Of a stretch of DNA of 5,047 nucleotides, positions 1-5,047 are shown piece after piece. The stretch covers positions 1 through 5,047 of the forward strand of contig JAGWAQ010000125.1 of NCBI GenBank assembly GCA_021296375.1, read 5' to 3'. Below the pieces are notes generated by a model. It did no database searches. It saw only the letters and a program-made list of their open reading frames with translations, and was not told the origin of the DNA. The stretch comes from Alphaproteobacteria bacterium (lineage in GTDB: Bacteria; Pseudomonadota; Alphaproteobacteria; Puniceispirillales; UBA1172). How positions within the stretch are numbered: the stretch's first letter is position 1; each line of letters opens with the position of its first letter. The translations under genes and the position numbers were made by a program.

Positions 1-59
1 ATTACGTCGCCAACTAATACGTCGCCAACTAATACGTCGCCAATTAATACGCCGCCAGT
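1..59. repeat. 15-bp tandem repeat, about four copies
   Basis: The unit TAATACGTCGCCAAC is present as a 14-base first copy with one mismatch (1-14), a perfect copy (15-29), a copy with one change (30-44) and a diverged last copy (45-59). The window begins inside the array, so the true copy number is unknown. The period is a multiple of three and at least one frame stays open on each strand. This fits a coding minisatellite, but a non-coding spacer repeat is not excluded. Confidence 0.9.
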
Positions 60-72
60 GGTGGCCGAATGA
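1..72 (+). CDS. Possible 3' end of an upstream gene with a pentapeptide-repeat tail
   Basis: Frame 1 is open from the window edge to a TGA at 70-72. It reads as a repeated Asn-Thr-Ser-Pro-Thr pentapeptide (copies drift to TSPIN and TPP) and ends in VVAE. A Thr/Ser/Pro-rich low-complexity tail is plausible as the C-terminus of a secreted, envelope or linker-bearing protein. The stop lies 12 bases before the peptidase ATG at 85, and the peptidase Shine-Dalgarno begins at the stop codon, which is a typical operon-like junction. Only 23 residues are visible, so the family cannot be named. Against this reading, the third codon positions are less GC-rich than in neighbouring genes. A minus-strand frame from ATG 86 (start MSCPFHSATT, then repeated GDVLV) is also open to the window edge, so the coding strand is not settled. 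Confidence 0.4.
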   Translation: MTSPTNTSPTNTSPINTPPVVAE

Positions 73-78
73 AAAGGA
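72..78 (+). promoter_or_regulatory. Ribosome binding site of the M17 peptidase
   Basis: AAAAGGA lies six bases before ATG 85. The next in-frame ATG, at 130, has no purine-rich element in front of it, so this site decides the start at 85. Confidence 0.7.
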
Positions 79-84
79 CAGCTC

Positions 85-1452
85 ATGCCGTTGATCGCCT
101 CCTCTCCCGCTCCCCGTGCCTTGCATATTATGGACAGCCCGACTTTTGCCGACTGGCTCGATACCGCGCCCGGTCACCTCAAGAACTGGGTGGAAGGCCA
201 TGGTTTTTCGGCACGGAAAAACTCAGCCCTTGTCCTGCCAGCGGAAGACGGCGCGGTGACGGGGGCCGTGATCGGCAGCAGTGGCGACGCTTATGTCGAT
301 GGCGCCATGGCGTCACGCCTGCCCGCCGGGGCCTATCAATTGCAGGGCGAGCTGGACCCGCTGGTGGCCTTGGGCTTTGCCCTTGATCAATATCGTTTTG
401 ACCGTTTTCAGCGCACCCCCCCCAAACCCCCCATGGCTGAGCTGGTGGTGGAAGACGCCGCCTTGCGCGATCGCCTGAACGCTATTGCCGAAGGCGTGTG
501 CCTGACGCGTGACCTCATCAACCTTCCCGCCAATCACCTGACCCCTCAAGGGCTGGAGGATCACGCCCGGCAATTGGCAAAAACCCATGGCGCGGCGATC
601 ACCGTCACGATCGGGGAGGAGTTGGCGCAGCAATTCCCCGCCATTCATGTCGTGGGGCGCGCCGCCGAAGTCGCGCCGCGTTTGCTCGACCTGAGCTGGG
701 GGGATCAAGGCCCCCTCATCACCCTGATCGGCAAGGGCATCACGTTTGACAGTGGCGGGCTGGACCTGAAGCCGTCCTCCGCCATGGAAATGATGAAAAA
801 AGACATGGGGGGGTCGGCCCATGTGCTGGGGCTGGCCCATACCATCATGGCGCTGGGGCTGAAACTGCGCTTGCGGGTGCTGGTGCCGGCGGCGGAAAAT
901 GCCGTATCCGCCCTGTCGATGCGGCCCCTGGATGTCATTGACACCGCCGCCGGGATCCCTGTTGAAGTCGGCAATACCGACGCGGAAGGGCGGCTGGTGC
1001 TGGCGGATGCTTTCCATCTGGCGACCAATGTCGAGGATGCGGATTTGCCGGCGCTGATGATTGATTTCGCCACTTTGACCGGCGCCGCTCGTGTCGCGGT
1101 GGGGACAGAACTGCCGGCCTTGTTCTCTAATGATAACGCGCTCAGCCAGAATTTTATTGCCGCTGGCAACGCGGTGGGTGATCCGCTCTGGCCCCTGCCG
1201 CTTCATGACCCTTACGACCGGTATCTTGACGGCGGTCATGCCGCCTTGTCCTCGACGGGAACATCACGTTACGGCGGCGCCATCACCGCCGCCTTGTTCC
1301 TGCAGCGGTTTCTGAAAAAACCGGTGCCCTGGGCGCATATTGATGTCATGGCCTGGAATCTCGGCCCCCGCCCCGGCCACCCGAAAGGCGGCGAGGCCAT
1401 GGGGCTGCGCGCGGCACTGGAATTGATCGAGCAAACCATCGACCGGTCATGA
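85..1452 (+). CDS. Leucyl aminopeptidase family protein (peptidase M17)
   Basis: This is a cytosolic metallo-aminopeptidase of 455 residues that removes N-terminal amino acids from peptides; M17 enzymes are usually hexamers with two metal ions. The poorly conserved N-terminal domain covers about residues 1-115 and is followed by a TPPKPP linker (111-116). The catalytic domain then starts with TRDLINLPANHLTP (141-154). The metal and active-site set is complete: GKGITFDSGG gives K217 and D222, K229 in LDLKPSS is the catalytic lysine, D240 follows, and the M17 signature NTDAEGRL gives D299, E301 and R303. Spacings between these residues match bovine lens aminopeptidase. The sequence resembles the alphaproteobacterial branch rather than classical E. 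coli PepA, so I give no symbol. The start at ATG 85 is chosen on its Shine-Dalgarno. The gene converges on ghrA, with 42 bases between the stops. A run of eight C at 416-423 lies in the linker. Confidence 0.95.
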   Translation: MPLIASSPAPRALHIMDSPTFADWLDTAPGHLKNWVEGHGFSARKNSALVLPAEDGAVTGAVIGSSGDAYVDGAMASRLPAGAYQLQGELDPLVALGFALDQYRFDRFQRTPPKPPMAELVVEDAALRDRLNAIAEGVCLTRDLINLPANHLTPQGLEDHARQLAKTHGAAITVTIGEELAQQFPAIHVVGRAAEVAPRLLDLSWGDQGPLITLIGKGITFDSGGLDLKPSSAMEMMKKDMGGSAHVLGLAHTIMALGLKLRLRVLVPAAENAVSALSMRPLDVIDTAAGIPVEVGNTDAEGRLVLADAFHLATNVEDADLPALMIDFATLTGAARVAVGTELPALFSNDNALSQNFIAAGNAVGDPLWPLPLHDPYDRYLDGGHAALSSTGTSRYGGAITAALFLQRFLKKPVPWAHIDVMAWNLGPRPGHPKGGEAMGLRAALELIEQTIDRS

Positions 1453-1484
1453 GCAGCCGGTCATGAGCAGCCGGTCATAAGCAA
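1443..1484. repeat. 14-bp tandem repeat, three copies, at the convergent gene ends
   Basis: The unit CCGGTCATGAGCAG occurs exactly at 1443-1456 and 1457-1470, with a third copy at 1471-1484 carrying two changes. The first copy contains the last codons and the TGA stop of the peptidase gene. The rest fills the gap before the ghrA stop. GACCGG at 1441-1446 pairs with CCGGTC at 1457-1462 around a 10-base loop, so the transcript end could fold. There is no T-tract, so I do not call an intrinsic terminator. Confidence 0.9.
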
Positions 1485-1494
1485 CCTGACCTGA

Positions 1495-2433
1495 TCAATA
1501 CCCGCGGGCGATATTGACGCTGTTGCGGGGGTCACGACCGGCGCGGATATCGGCAATCGCTTCGGCGATTTGCGGGCCTGATGTCGCGCCGTGGGTTTGC
1601 GCCGAGACATGGGGCCAGACGTTGATCTTGGGGTGATCCCAGAACCCATGATCCGTTGGCAGGGGTTCGACTCGCATGACATCAAGGGTCGCGCCGCGCA
1701 GATGGCCGCTGTCGACGGCGGCGATCAGGTCATCTTCCACCACTTGCTTGCCACGGCCGGAATTGATGAACGCCGCGCCGGGCTTCATCTTGCTGAAAGT
1801 GGTGCTGTTGTAGATGTTTTCGGTTTCGGTCGTCAGCGGCAGTATAGACACAATGATATCCGCTTGTGTGAGGCAGGCGTCAAACCCGTCGTCACCATGA
1901 AAGGCGGTGACGCCTTGAAGGGATTTCTCGCTCCGTGACCAGCCAATGACATTGAACTTCAGCTTGGTCAGGGTGGTCGCCACCACCGAGCCAATCGCCC
2001 CCAGCCCCATGATCGCAACGGTGGTGTCAGCGGCGATATTTGGCTCAAGACGAATCCAGTCCTTGCGGCGTTCGGCGGCGCGGTATTGCGGCACGTCACG
2101 ATGGTATTCCAGCACCGTCAGCATGACCCATTCGGCCATGGCTTCGGACATGTAAGGGTCAATCAGGCGCGCGAATTTCAGGTGTGAGGGGAAGGTCTTG
2201 CCGTTCAGCACATGGTCCACCCCCTGGGCGAGAGAGACAACCCCCTTCAAATTTTTGAGCCCGGCAACCATCCCCTCCGGCGGGTTCCAGGTCAGCAGCA
2301 CTTCCGCTTCCTGGGCCCTCGCCTCATCGGCATGGACAAGCTCGATCCCCGGCACCAGCGGCGACAGGTGCTTTTGCCAGTAGTCAATCGAATGATCAAC
2401 AGAATGATAGGCAATATAGAGTGGTGCTGTCAT
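1495..2433 (-). CDS. ghrA: Glyoxylate/hydroxypyruvate reductase A (NAD(P)-dependent 2-hydroxyacid dehydrogenase)
   Basis: This 312-residue cytosolic enzyme should reduce glyoxylate to glycolate and hydroxypyruvate to glycerate; the GhrA family prefers NADPH. It has the same length as E. coli GhrA and shares its landmarks: LLTWNPPEGM near 46-55, Rossmann motif GLGAIG (143-148), GWSRS (164-168) at the cofactor-specificity position, INSGRGKQVVEDDL (223-236) with catalytic R227, DVMRVEPLP (251-259) with E256, PHVSAQT (274-280) with the catalytic H275, and the ending ARGY. The frame is open far upstream to 2775, but that extension runs through hisN in another frame and has no family similarity. 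The MTAPLYIAYH start is right because AGGGGAG sits seven bases before it. It is the last gene of the minus-strand cluster, 37 bases after hisN. Actual substrate range is inferred from the family. Confidence 0.92.
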   Translation of the reverse strand: MTAPLYIAYHSVDHSIDYWQKHLSPLVPGIELVHADEARAQEAEVLLTWNPPEGMVAGLKNLKGVVSLAQGVDHVLNGKTFPSHLKFARLIDPYMSEAMAEWVMLTVLEYHRDVPQYRAAERRKDWIRLEPNIAADTTVAIMGLGAIGSVVATTLTKLKFNVIGWSRSEKSLQGVTAFHGDDGFDACLTQADIIVSILPLTTETENIYNSTTFSKMKPGAAFINSGRGKQVVEDDLIAAVDSGHLRGATLDVMRVEPLPTDHGFWDHPKINVWPHVSAQTHGATSGPQIAEAIADIRAGRDPRNSVNIARGY

Positions 2434-2440
2434 GGCAGGA

Positions 2441-2447
2441 CTCCCCT
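2441..2447 (-). promoter_or_regulatory. Ribosome binding site of ghrA
   Basis: The minus strand reads AGGGGAG seven bases before the ATG at 2433-2431. This decides the start and argues against the longer open frame reaching to 2775. Confidence 0.75.
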
Positions 2448-2470
2448 GGAAAAACAGTGATCGCGCGCGG

Positions 2471-3268
2471 TTACGCCTGAAGGGAAAGCGCAATAATGGC
2501 TTTATCATGAAGGCTTGGCGTGGCGGATGCAAGCGCCGTGCCGTCATAACCGTCAAGGGTGATGGCGCGTCCATCCCATTGGGTGATGCGTCCGCCCGCC
2601 CCGTTAATGACAGGGATCGCCGCCATGATGTCATGGGCATTGAGATGGCTTTCGGCGACAAGATCACACCAGCCCGCCGCCAGATGCGCGTAATTGGCAC
2701 AATCACCGCCAAAGCCGGTGACCATGGTGGCGCGGGACAGTTGTTCAAACCGCGGGTAATCCCCCCCGAGGGCATGACCGCTGGTGGTGGTCAGCCGCGC
2801 CTGATCGAGCATGGTCTGGGAAGATGTTGTGACAAGCTCACCGTTCAGGCGGGTGTCCTGGCCGTCAATCCCGATCCAGGTCTGGTGCATCATCGGCAGA
2901 TCAATGATCCCGATGACAGGGTTGTTTTCATGCAGAACCGCGATCAACGTGCCGAACATGGGGTTGCCGCAACTGAAGGCGCGGGTGCCGTCAATCGGGT
3001 CGATCACCCAGGTGAAGGGGCTGTTGTTGGTGGTCTCGCCATGCTCTTCGCCGATAATATTATGGTCGGGAAAGACAGAGTGGATAGCCTCGCGCAAGGT
3101 TTTTTCCACCGTTACATCAGCAACAGTCACCGGGCTTGCGTCAGATTTTTGGGAAAGTTCGGGGTTAAGCCGAAATGATGATGCGATGATCGGGCGGCTT
3201 AATTTGGTCAGCGACGTCGCCAGATCAGCAATACTGCTGATCGTGCTTGTGTCGGGGCCGCTGACCAT
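2471..3268 (-). CDS. hisN: Histidinol-phosphatase, inositol monophosphatase family
   Basis: A 265-residue Mg-dependent phosphatase of the inositol monophosphatase fold, cytosolic. HisN-type members hydrolyse histidinol phosphate to histidinol, the penultimate stage of histidine synthesis in many alphaproteobacteria and actinobacteria. The metal-site motifs are in order: K41-x-D43 and SPVTVAD (45-51), GEEHG (73-77) with E74, the family signature WVIDPIDGTRAF (87-98) with D90 and D93, GGDC (187-190), and HDIMAAIPVINGAGGRIT (212-229) with D213. The GNPMFGTLIAVL stretch (101-112) and INGAGG resemble the HisN branch, but another IMPase-family substrate (inositol-1-phosphate, 3'-phosphoadenosine-5'-phosphate) cannot be excluded by eye. 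The residue before D213 is H instead of the Trp or Tyr usual in the family. The start lies five bases after the cytochrome stop with no clear Shine-Dalgarno, which suggests translational coupling. Confidence 0.85.
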   Translation of the reverse strand: MVSGPDTSTISSIADLATSLTKLSRPIIASSFRLNPELSQKSDASPVTVADVTVEKTLREAIHSVFPDHNIIGEEHGETTNNSPFTWVIDPIDGTRAFSCGNPMFGTLIAVLHENNPVIGIIDLPMMHQTWIGIDGQDTRLNGELVTTSSQTMLDQARLTTTSGHALGGDYPRFEQLSRATMVTGFGGDCANYAHLAAGWCDLVAESHLNAHDIMAAIPVINGAGGRITQWDGRAITLDGYDGTALASATPSLHDKAIIALSLQA

Positions 3269-3273
3269 ATCGT

Positions 3274-3846
3274 TCAGGAGTTTGAGGCTTCGGCCGCAAT
3301 CTCTTCATCAGAGGGCAGGGCCACTGGCGCAGAGGACAGGGACCGCAACCATGCGATGACATCGGCGCGATCATTGGCCTTCTTGATGCCGGCATAGTTC
3401 ATCTTGGTGCCCTTCAGCCACTGCTTGGGCTTGTAGAGGAACTGGTTGAGGTTGCCGTAAGACCATTCGCCGCCCATTTCCGCCATGGCGGTGGAGTATT
3501 TGAAGCCGCCGTCACGTGCCGCGGGCGCGTTGACAATGTTCCAGAGATTCGGGCCAACCTTGGCAGGGCCGCCGTCGTTAAAGCTGTGGCAGGCGGCGCA
3601 TTTCTTGCCGAGTTTTTCGCCAGCGGCAATATCAGCCGAGGCCAGCAAAGCCAGCACCGGGTCCGCGCCCTTCGGGGCTTCAGGTGCCGCTGTGGCGGAG
3701 GTGGTTTCAGCCACTTCAATCGGATAGGCGTTTTGGTCAAGATGCTGGTGCGGCAGCAAGACATCAGCTGTTTTGATCCCTGCCATAATCAGCAGAACAC
3801 CACAAAGAACACCTGCCGCAAGTTTATTAAACTTTAACTCATCCAT
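3274..3846 (-). CDS. Membrane-anchored class I cytochrome c (CycM/c552-like)
   Basis: This 190-residue protein should sit on the periplasmic face of the inner membrane and carry electrons, by family analogy between the bc1 complex and a terminal oxidase. One hydrophobic segment (about 8-24, LAAGVLCGVLLIMAG) follows a short charged N-terminus and acts as an uncleaved anchor or signal. An Ala/Pro/Thr/Glu-rich linker covers about 42-64. The class I domain has the haem motif CAACH (C83, C86, H87), KVGPNLWNIV (97-106), and the distal ligand M149 in GTKMNYAG. A final helix ADVIAWLRSL (161-170) and an acidic, Ala/Ser-rich tail follow. The start has GGGGGAAG eight bases upstream. It heads the minus-strand cluster with hisN and ghrA and is divergent from kdsB. 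Maturation would need the cell's cytochrome c assembly system, which is not in this window. Confidence 0.93.
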   Translation of the reverse strand: MDELKFNKLAAGVLCGVLLIMAGIKTADVLLPHQHLDQNAYPIEVAETTSATAAPEAPKGADPVLALLASADIAAGEKLGKKCAACHSFNDGGPAKVGPNLWNIVNAPAARDGGFKYSTAMAEMGGEWSYGNLNQFLYKPKQWLKGTKMNYAGIKKANDRADVIAWLRSLSSAPVALPSDEEIAAEASNS

Positions 3847-3983
3847 GATTTTGTCTTCCCCCGAGCCATGCGCGTAACATAACCCTACATCTGAACATCT
3901 TGTCTATTCTGTGGTGGCCTTAAACCGGTTGATTTGAAACCCTTTGACAGAACATCGTGGCCGTGATGAAACTCACAGGCGAA

Positions 3984-4012
3984 TTCATACCCAAAACACC
4001 CTGACTTCACAA
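3984..4012 (-). promoter_or_regulatory. Candidate sigma70-type promoter for the cytochrome-hisN-ghrA cluster
   Basis: On the minus strand, TTGTGA (4012-4007) and TATGAA (3989-3984) are separated by 17 bases, each matching four of six consensus positions. Transcription would begin near 3977 and give a leader of about 130 bases before the cytochrome ATG. The -35 box lies inside the palindrome at 4002-4016. This is inferred from sequence alone; a closer, weaker promoter is possible. Confidence 0.4.
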
Positions 4013-4016
4013 GTCA
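4002..4016. promoter_or_regulatory. Palindrome TGACTT-CAC-AAGTCA, candidate operator
   Basis: Two perfect 6-base arms flank a 3-base centre in the divergent intergenic region. The element covers the -35 hexamers of both predicted divergent promoters, a position where a dimeric regulator could control both directions. I do not recognise it as the site of a known regulator. Confidence 0.45.
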
Positions 4017-4035
4017 TAACCGTTTGGAATATACT
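4006..4035 (+). promoter_or_regulatory. Candidate sigma70-type promoter of kdsB
   Basis: TTCACA (4006-4011) and TATACT (4030-4035) each match five of six consensus positions and are separated by 18 bases. Transcription would begin near 4041-4043, about 40 bases before ATG 4083. A TTG start at 4041 would then be at the very 5' end of the message, which supports starting kdsB at 4083. Confidence 0.6.
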
Positions 4036-4082
4036 TCGGATTGTCTCTTTTTTCACGGTTTTTGACCAGATACGGATCACCC

Positions 4083-4883
4083 ATGCGACCAAATGTCCAC
4101 TCCGAGCCTGAAAACACTGCCCTTGACGGTGTTGCTGTCATTATTCCGGCGCGGATGGCGGCCTCGCGCTTGCCCGGCAAGCCGCTGGCCATGATCGGCG
4201 ATGCCCCGATGATCGTTCAGGTGATGCGGCGCGCTTATGAGGCGGGATTTGGCCAGGGCTCAAGCCGGGTGATTGTGGCTTGTGATGATCAGGCGATTGC
4301 CGATGCCGTTACCGCCCATGGCGGCGAAGCGATCCTGACGGATCCTGATCACCCGTCGGGTTCCGACCGTGTTCATGAAGCGCTCAATGCCATCGACCCT
4401 GACGAAACCCTTGATGTGGTGGTTAATCTGCAGGGGGATTTGCCGGAAATCGACGCCGCGATGCTGGTGCCGCTGGTGGCGGCGTTGCGCGATAAGGGGG
4501 CGGATATTTCAACCCCGGTGGCGCGGGCCAGCGCCGAAGAAATTCCCCGTCCGCAGGTGGTCAAAGCGGCGATTGCCTTTGACGACACACCAAAGCCCGG
4601 GGATGTCGGGCGGGTGCTTTATTTTTCCCGCCATGCCATTCCCCATGGCGGCGGCACCCCTGATGTGCCGATCTGGCATCACGTCGGGATTTACGCCTGG
4701 CGACGCTCGGCGCTGAAGCGATTTGTCAGCCTGCCGCCCTCGCCGCTTGAGCAGACGGAAAAGCTTGAGCAATTGCGGGCATTGGAAGATGGCATGACCA
4801 TCACCGCCCTTGTGGTTGACACTGCGCCGGGGGGGATTGATACTCCCGAAGACCTGAACGAAGCCCGGCTTCGCCTGAATTAG
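4083..4883 (+). CDS. kdsB: 3-deoxy-manno-octulosonate cytidylyltransferase (CMP-Kdo synthetase)
   Basis: This 266-residue cytosolic enzyme activates Kdo with CTP to give CMP-Kdo and pyrophosphate, feeding Kdo transfer onto lipid A. Family motifs run in order: nucleotide-binding IPARMAASRLPGKPL (21-35), DPDHPSGSDRVHEA (87-100), VNLQGDLPEI (114-123) with the Mg ligand D119, RVLYFSRHAIP (177-187), HHVGIYAWRR (199-208), SPLEQTEKLEQLRALE (220-235) and GGIDTPEDL (250-258) with the second metal ligand D253. The open frame begins with TTG 14 codons earlier. I prefer ATG because the family core starts only about 17 residues later, the upstream TTG has no Shine-Dalgarno, and a predicted transcription start falls beside it. 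The ATG itself has only a weak GGAT element, so the start is less certain than the gene. The slightly long N-terminus is not conserved in shorter relatives of about 248 residues. Confidence 0.95.
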   Translation: MRPNVHSEPENTALDGVAVIIPARMAASRLPGKPLAMIGDAPMIVQVMRRAYEAGFGQGSSRVIVACDDQAIADAVTAHGGEAILTDPDHPSGSDRVHEALNAIDPDETLDVVVNLQGDLPEIDAAMLVPLVAALRDKGADISTPVARASAEEIPRPQVVKAAIAFDDTPKPGDVGRVLYFSRHAIPHGGGTPDVPIWHHVGIYAWRRSALKRFVSLPPSPLEQTEKLEQLRALEDGMTITALVVDTAPGGIDTPEDLNEARLRLN

Positions 4884-4900
4884 CCCCCAACGGCAACAAG

Positions 4901-4934
4901 GGCAGTTATGCCAACCCAATGGCAGTTATGCCAA
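4901..4934 (+). repeat. Direct repeat of a small dyad between kdsB and pheA
   Basis: GGCAGTTATGCCAA occurs exactly at 4901-4914 and 4921-4934, a 20-bp period. Each copy contains the dyad GGCA-GTTA-TGCC, and the second is extended to TGGCA...TGCCA. Twenty base pairs is about two helical turns, so a protein could bind both on the same DNA face. As RNA each copy could form a small 4-bp hairpin. Function unknown. Confidence 0.8.
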
Positions 4935-4962
4935 TATAGGAATCACTTACGGACAGACCATC

Positions 4963-5047
4963 ATGACCGCTTCATCCGCTGACAATATTATCGCCTATCA
5001 AGGGGTGCCTGGCGCGTATTCCAACCTCGCCTGCCAGTCGGTCTATC
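4963..5047 (+). CDS. pheA: Prephenate dehydratase, N-terminal fragment (cut by window end)
   Basis: Prephenate dehydratase converts prephenate to phenylpyruvate in phenylalanine synthesis, in the cytosol. Only the first 28 residues are present. They contain IIAYQGVPGAYSNLAC (9-24), which matches the opening strand and the QGxPGAYS motif at the start of the dehydratase domain. The frame starts at ATG 4963 with a weak GGA element nine bases upstream and is still open at the window edge. It follows kdsB by 79 bases in the same direction, a neighbourhood I recall as common in alphaproteobacteria. The regulatory ACT domain expected at the C-terminus lies outside, so I cannot say whether this is a monofunctional enzyme, although the absence of a chorismate mutase domain ahead of the motif argues against the enteric P-protein form. 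Confidence 0.85.
   Translation, partial: MTASSADNIIAYQGVPGAYSNLACQSVY

Noticed and set aside
796..802. AAAAAAG as a programmed frameshift site in the peptidase gene
   Set aside because: The heptamer is in the wrong phase (AAA AAA G rather than A AAA AAG), and the gene encodes a complete enzyme without a shift.
313..1239. Long minus-strand open frame opposite the M17 peptidase
   Set aside because: Composition is rich in His, Gln, Arg and Gly, as expected of a mirror frame in GC-rich DNA, with no recognisable motif. The plus-strand peptidase is complete with all catalytic residues.
2434..2775. N-terminal extension of ghrA in the same open frame (to 426 residues)
   Set aside because: It overlaps hisN on the same strand in a different frame, has no resemblance to the family, and a good Shine-Dalgarno precedes the internal ATG that gives the exact family length.
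2432..3178. 248-codon plus-strand open frame opposite hisN
   Set aside because: It is antisense to a clear phosphatase gene, shows no domain motif, and its length follows from codon bias on the coding strand.
3827..3837. Paired TTAA elements resembling a CtrA site
   Set aside because: The spacing is 3 bases rather than 7, and the elements lie inside the cytochrome coding sequence (KFNKL codons).
3944..3972. Perfect TTGACA on the plus strand as a second kdsB promoter
   Set aside because: The hexamer at the right distance (TGAAAC) matches only three of six -10 positions, and the site at 4006-4035 is much better.
4041..4082. Upstream TTG start for kdsB
   Set aside because: It has no Shine-Dalgarno and lies at the predicted transcription start; the added 14 residues are not part of the conserved fold.
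4908..4982. 24-codon ORF overlapping the pheA start, as a possible leader peptide
   Set aside because: It has AGGG in front, but only one Phe and no Phe run, and no attenuator-like hairpin with a T-tract follows, so phenylalanine attenuation is not supported.

Overview
The window looks like ordinary chromosomal DNA of a fairly GC-rich alphaproteobacterium. The basis is protein style (an alphaproteobacterial-type M17 peptidase, a CycM-like membrane-anchored cytochrome c, HisN of the inositol-monophosphatase family) and the layout cytochrome c / kdsB / pheA, which I recall as common in that class. I cannot place it below class level. Lipid A/Kdo synthesis implies a Gram-negative outer membrane. 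I see no phage, transposon, CRISPR, tRNA, rRNA or defence genes.

Layout. Positions 1-72 hold a 15-bp tandem repeat that is cut by the window edge and may encode the repetitive C-terminus of an upstream gene. An M17 leucyl-aminopeptidase-family gene follows (85-1452, +). It converges on a three-gene minus-strand cluster, read right to left: membrane-anchored cytochrome c (3846-3274), histidinol-phosphatase/inositol-phosphatase family hisN (3268-2471) and NADPH-type 2-hydroxyacid dehydrogenase ghrA (2433-1495). The gaps of 5 and 37 bases suggest one transcript. A 236-base divergent region (3847-4082) separates this cluster from kdsB (4083-4883, +), which is followed after 79 bases by the start of pheA (4963 onward, cut by the window end).

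How the genes fit together. They are housekeeping genes of peptide turnover, respiratory electron transfer, histidine synthesis, glyoxylate/hydroxypyruvate reduction, CMP-Kdo formation for lipopolysaccharide, and phenylalanine synthesis. There is no obvious single pathway, so the clusters look like conserved neighbourhoods rather than a dedicated system.

The most interesting material is non-coding. A 15-bp palindrome in the cytochrome/kdsB divergent region covers the -35 boxes of two predicted back-to-back promoters. The kdsB-pheA gap carries a twice-repeated dyad with a 20-bp period. Short tandem duplications occur at three gene boundaries (15-bp, 14-bp and 20-bp units). I did not find a convincing previously undescribed system.
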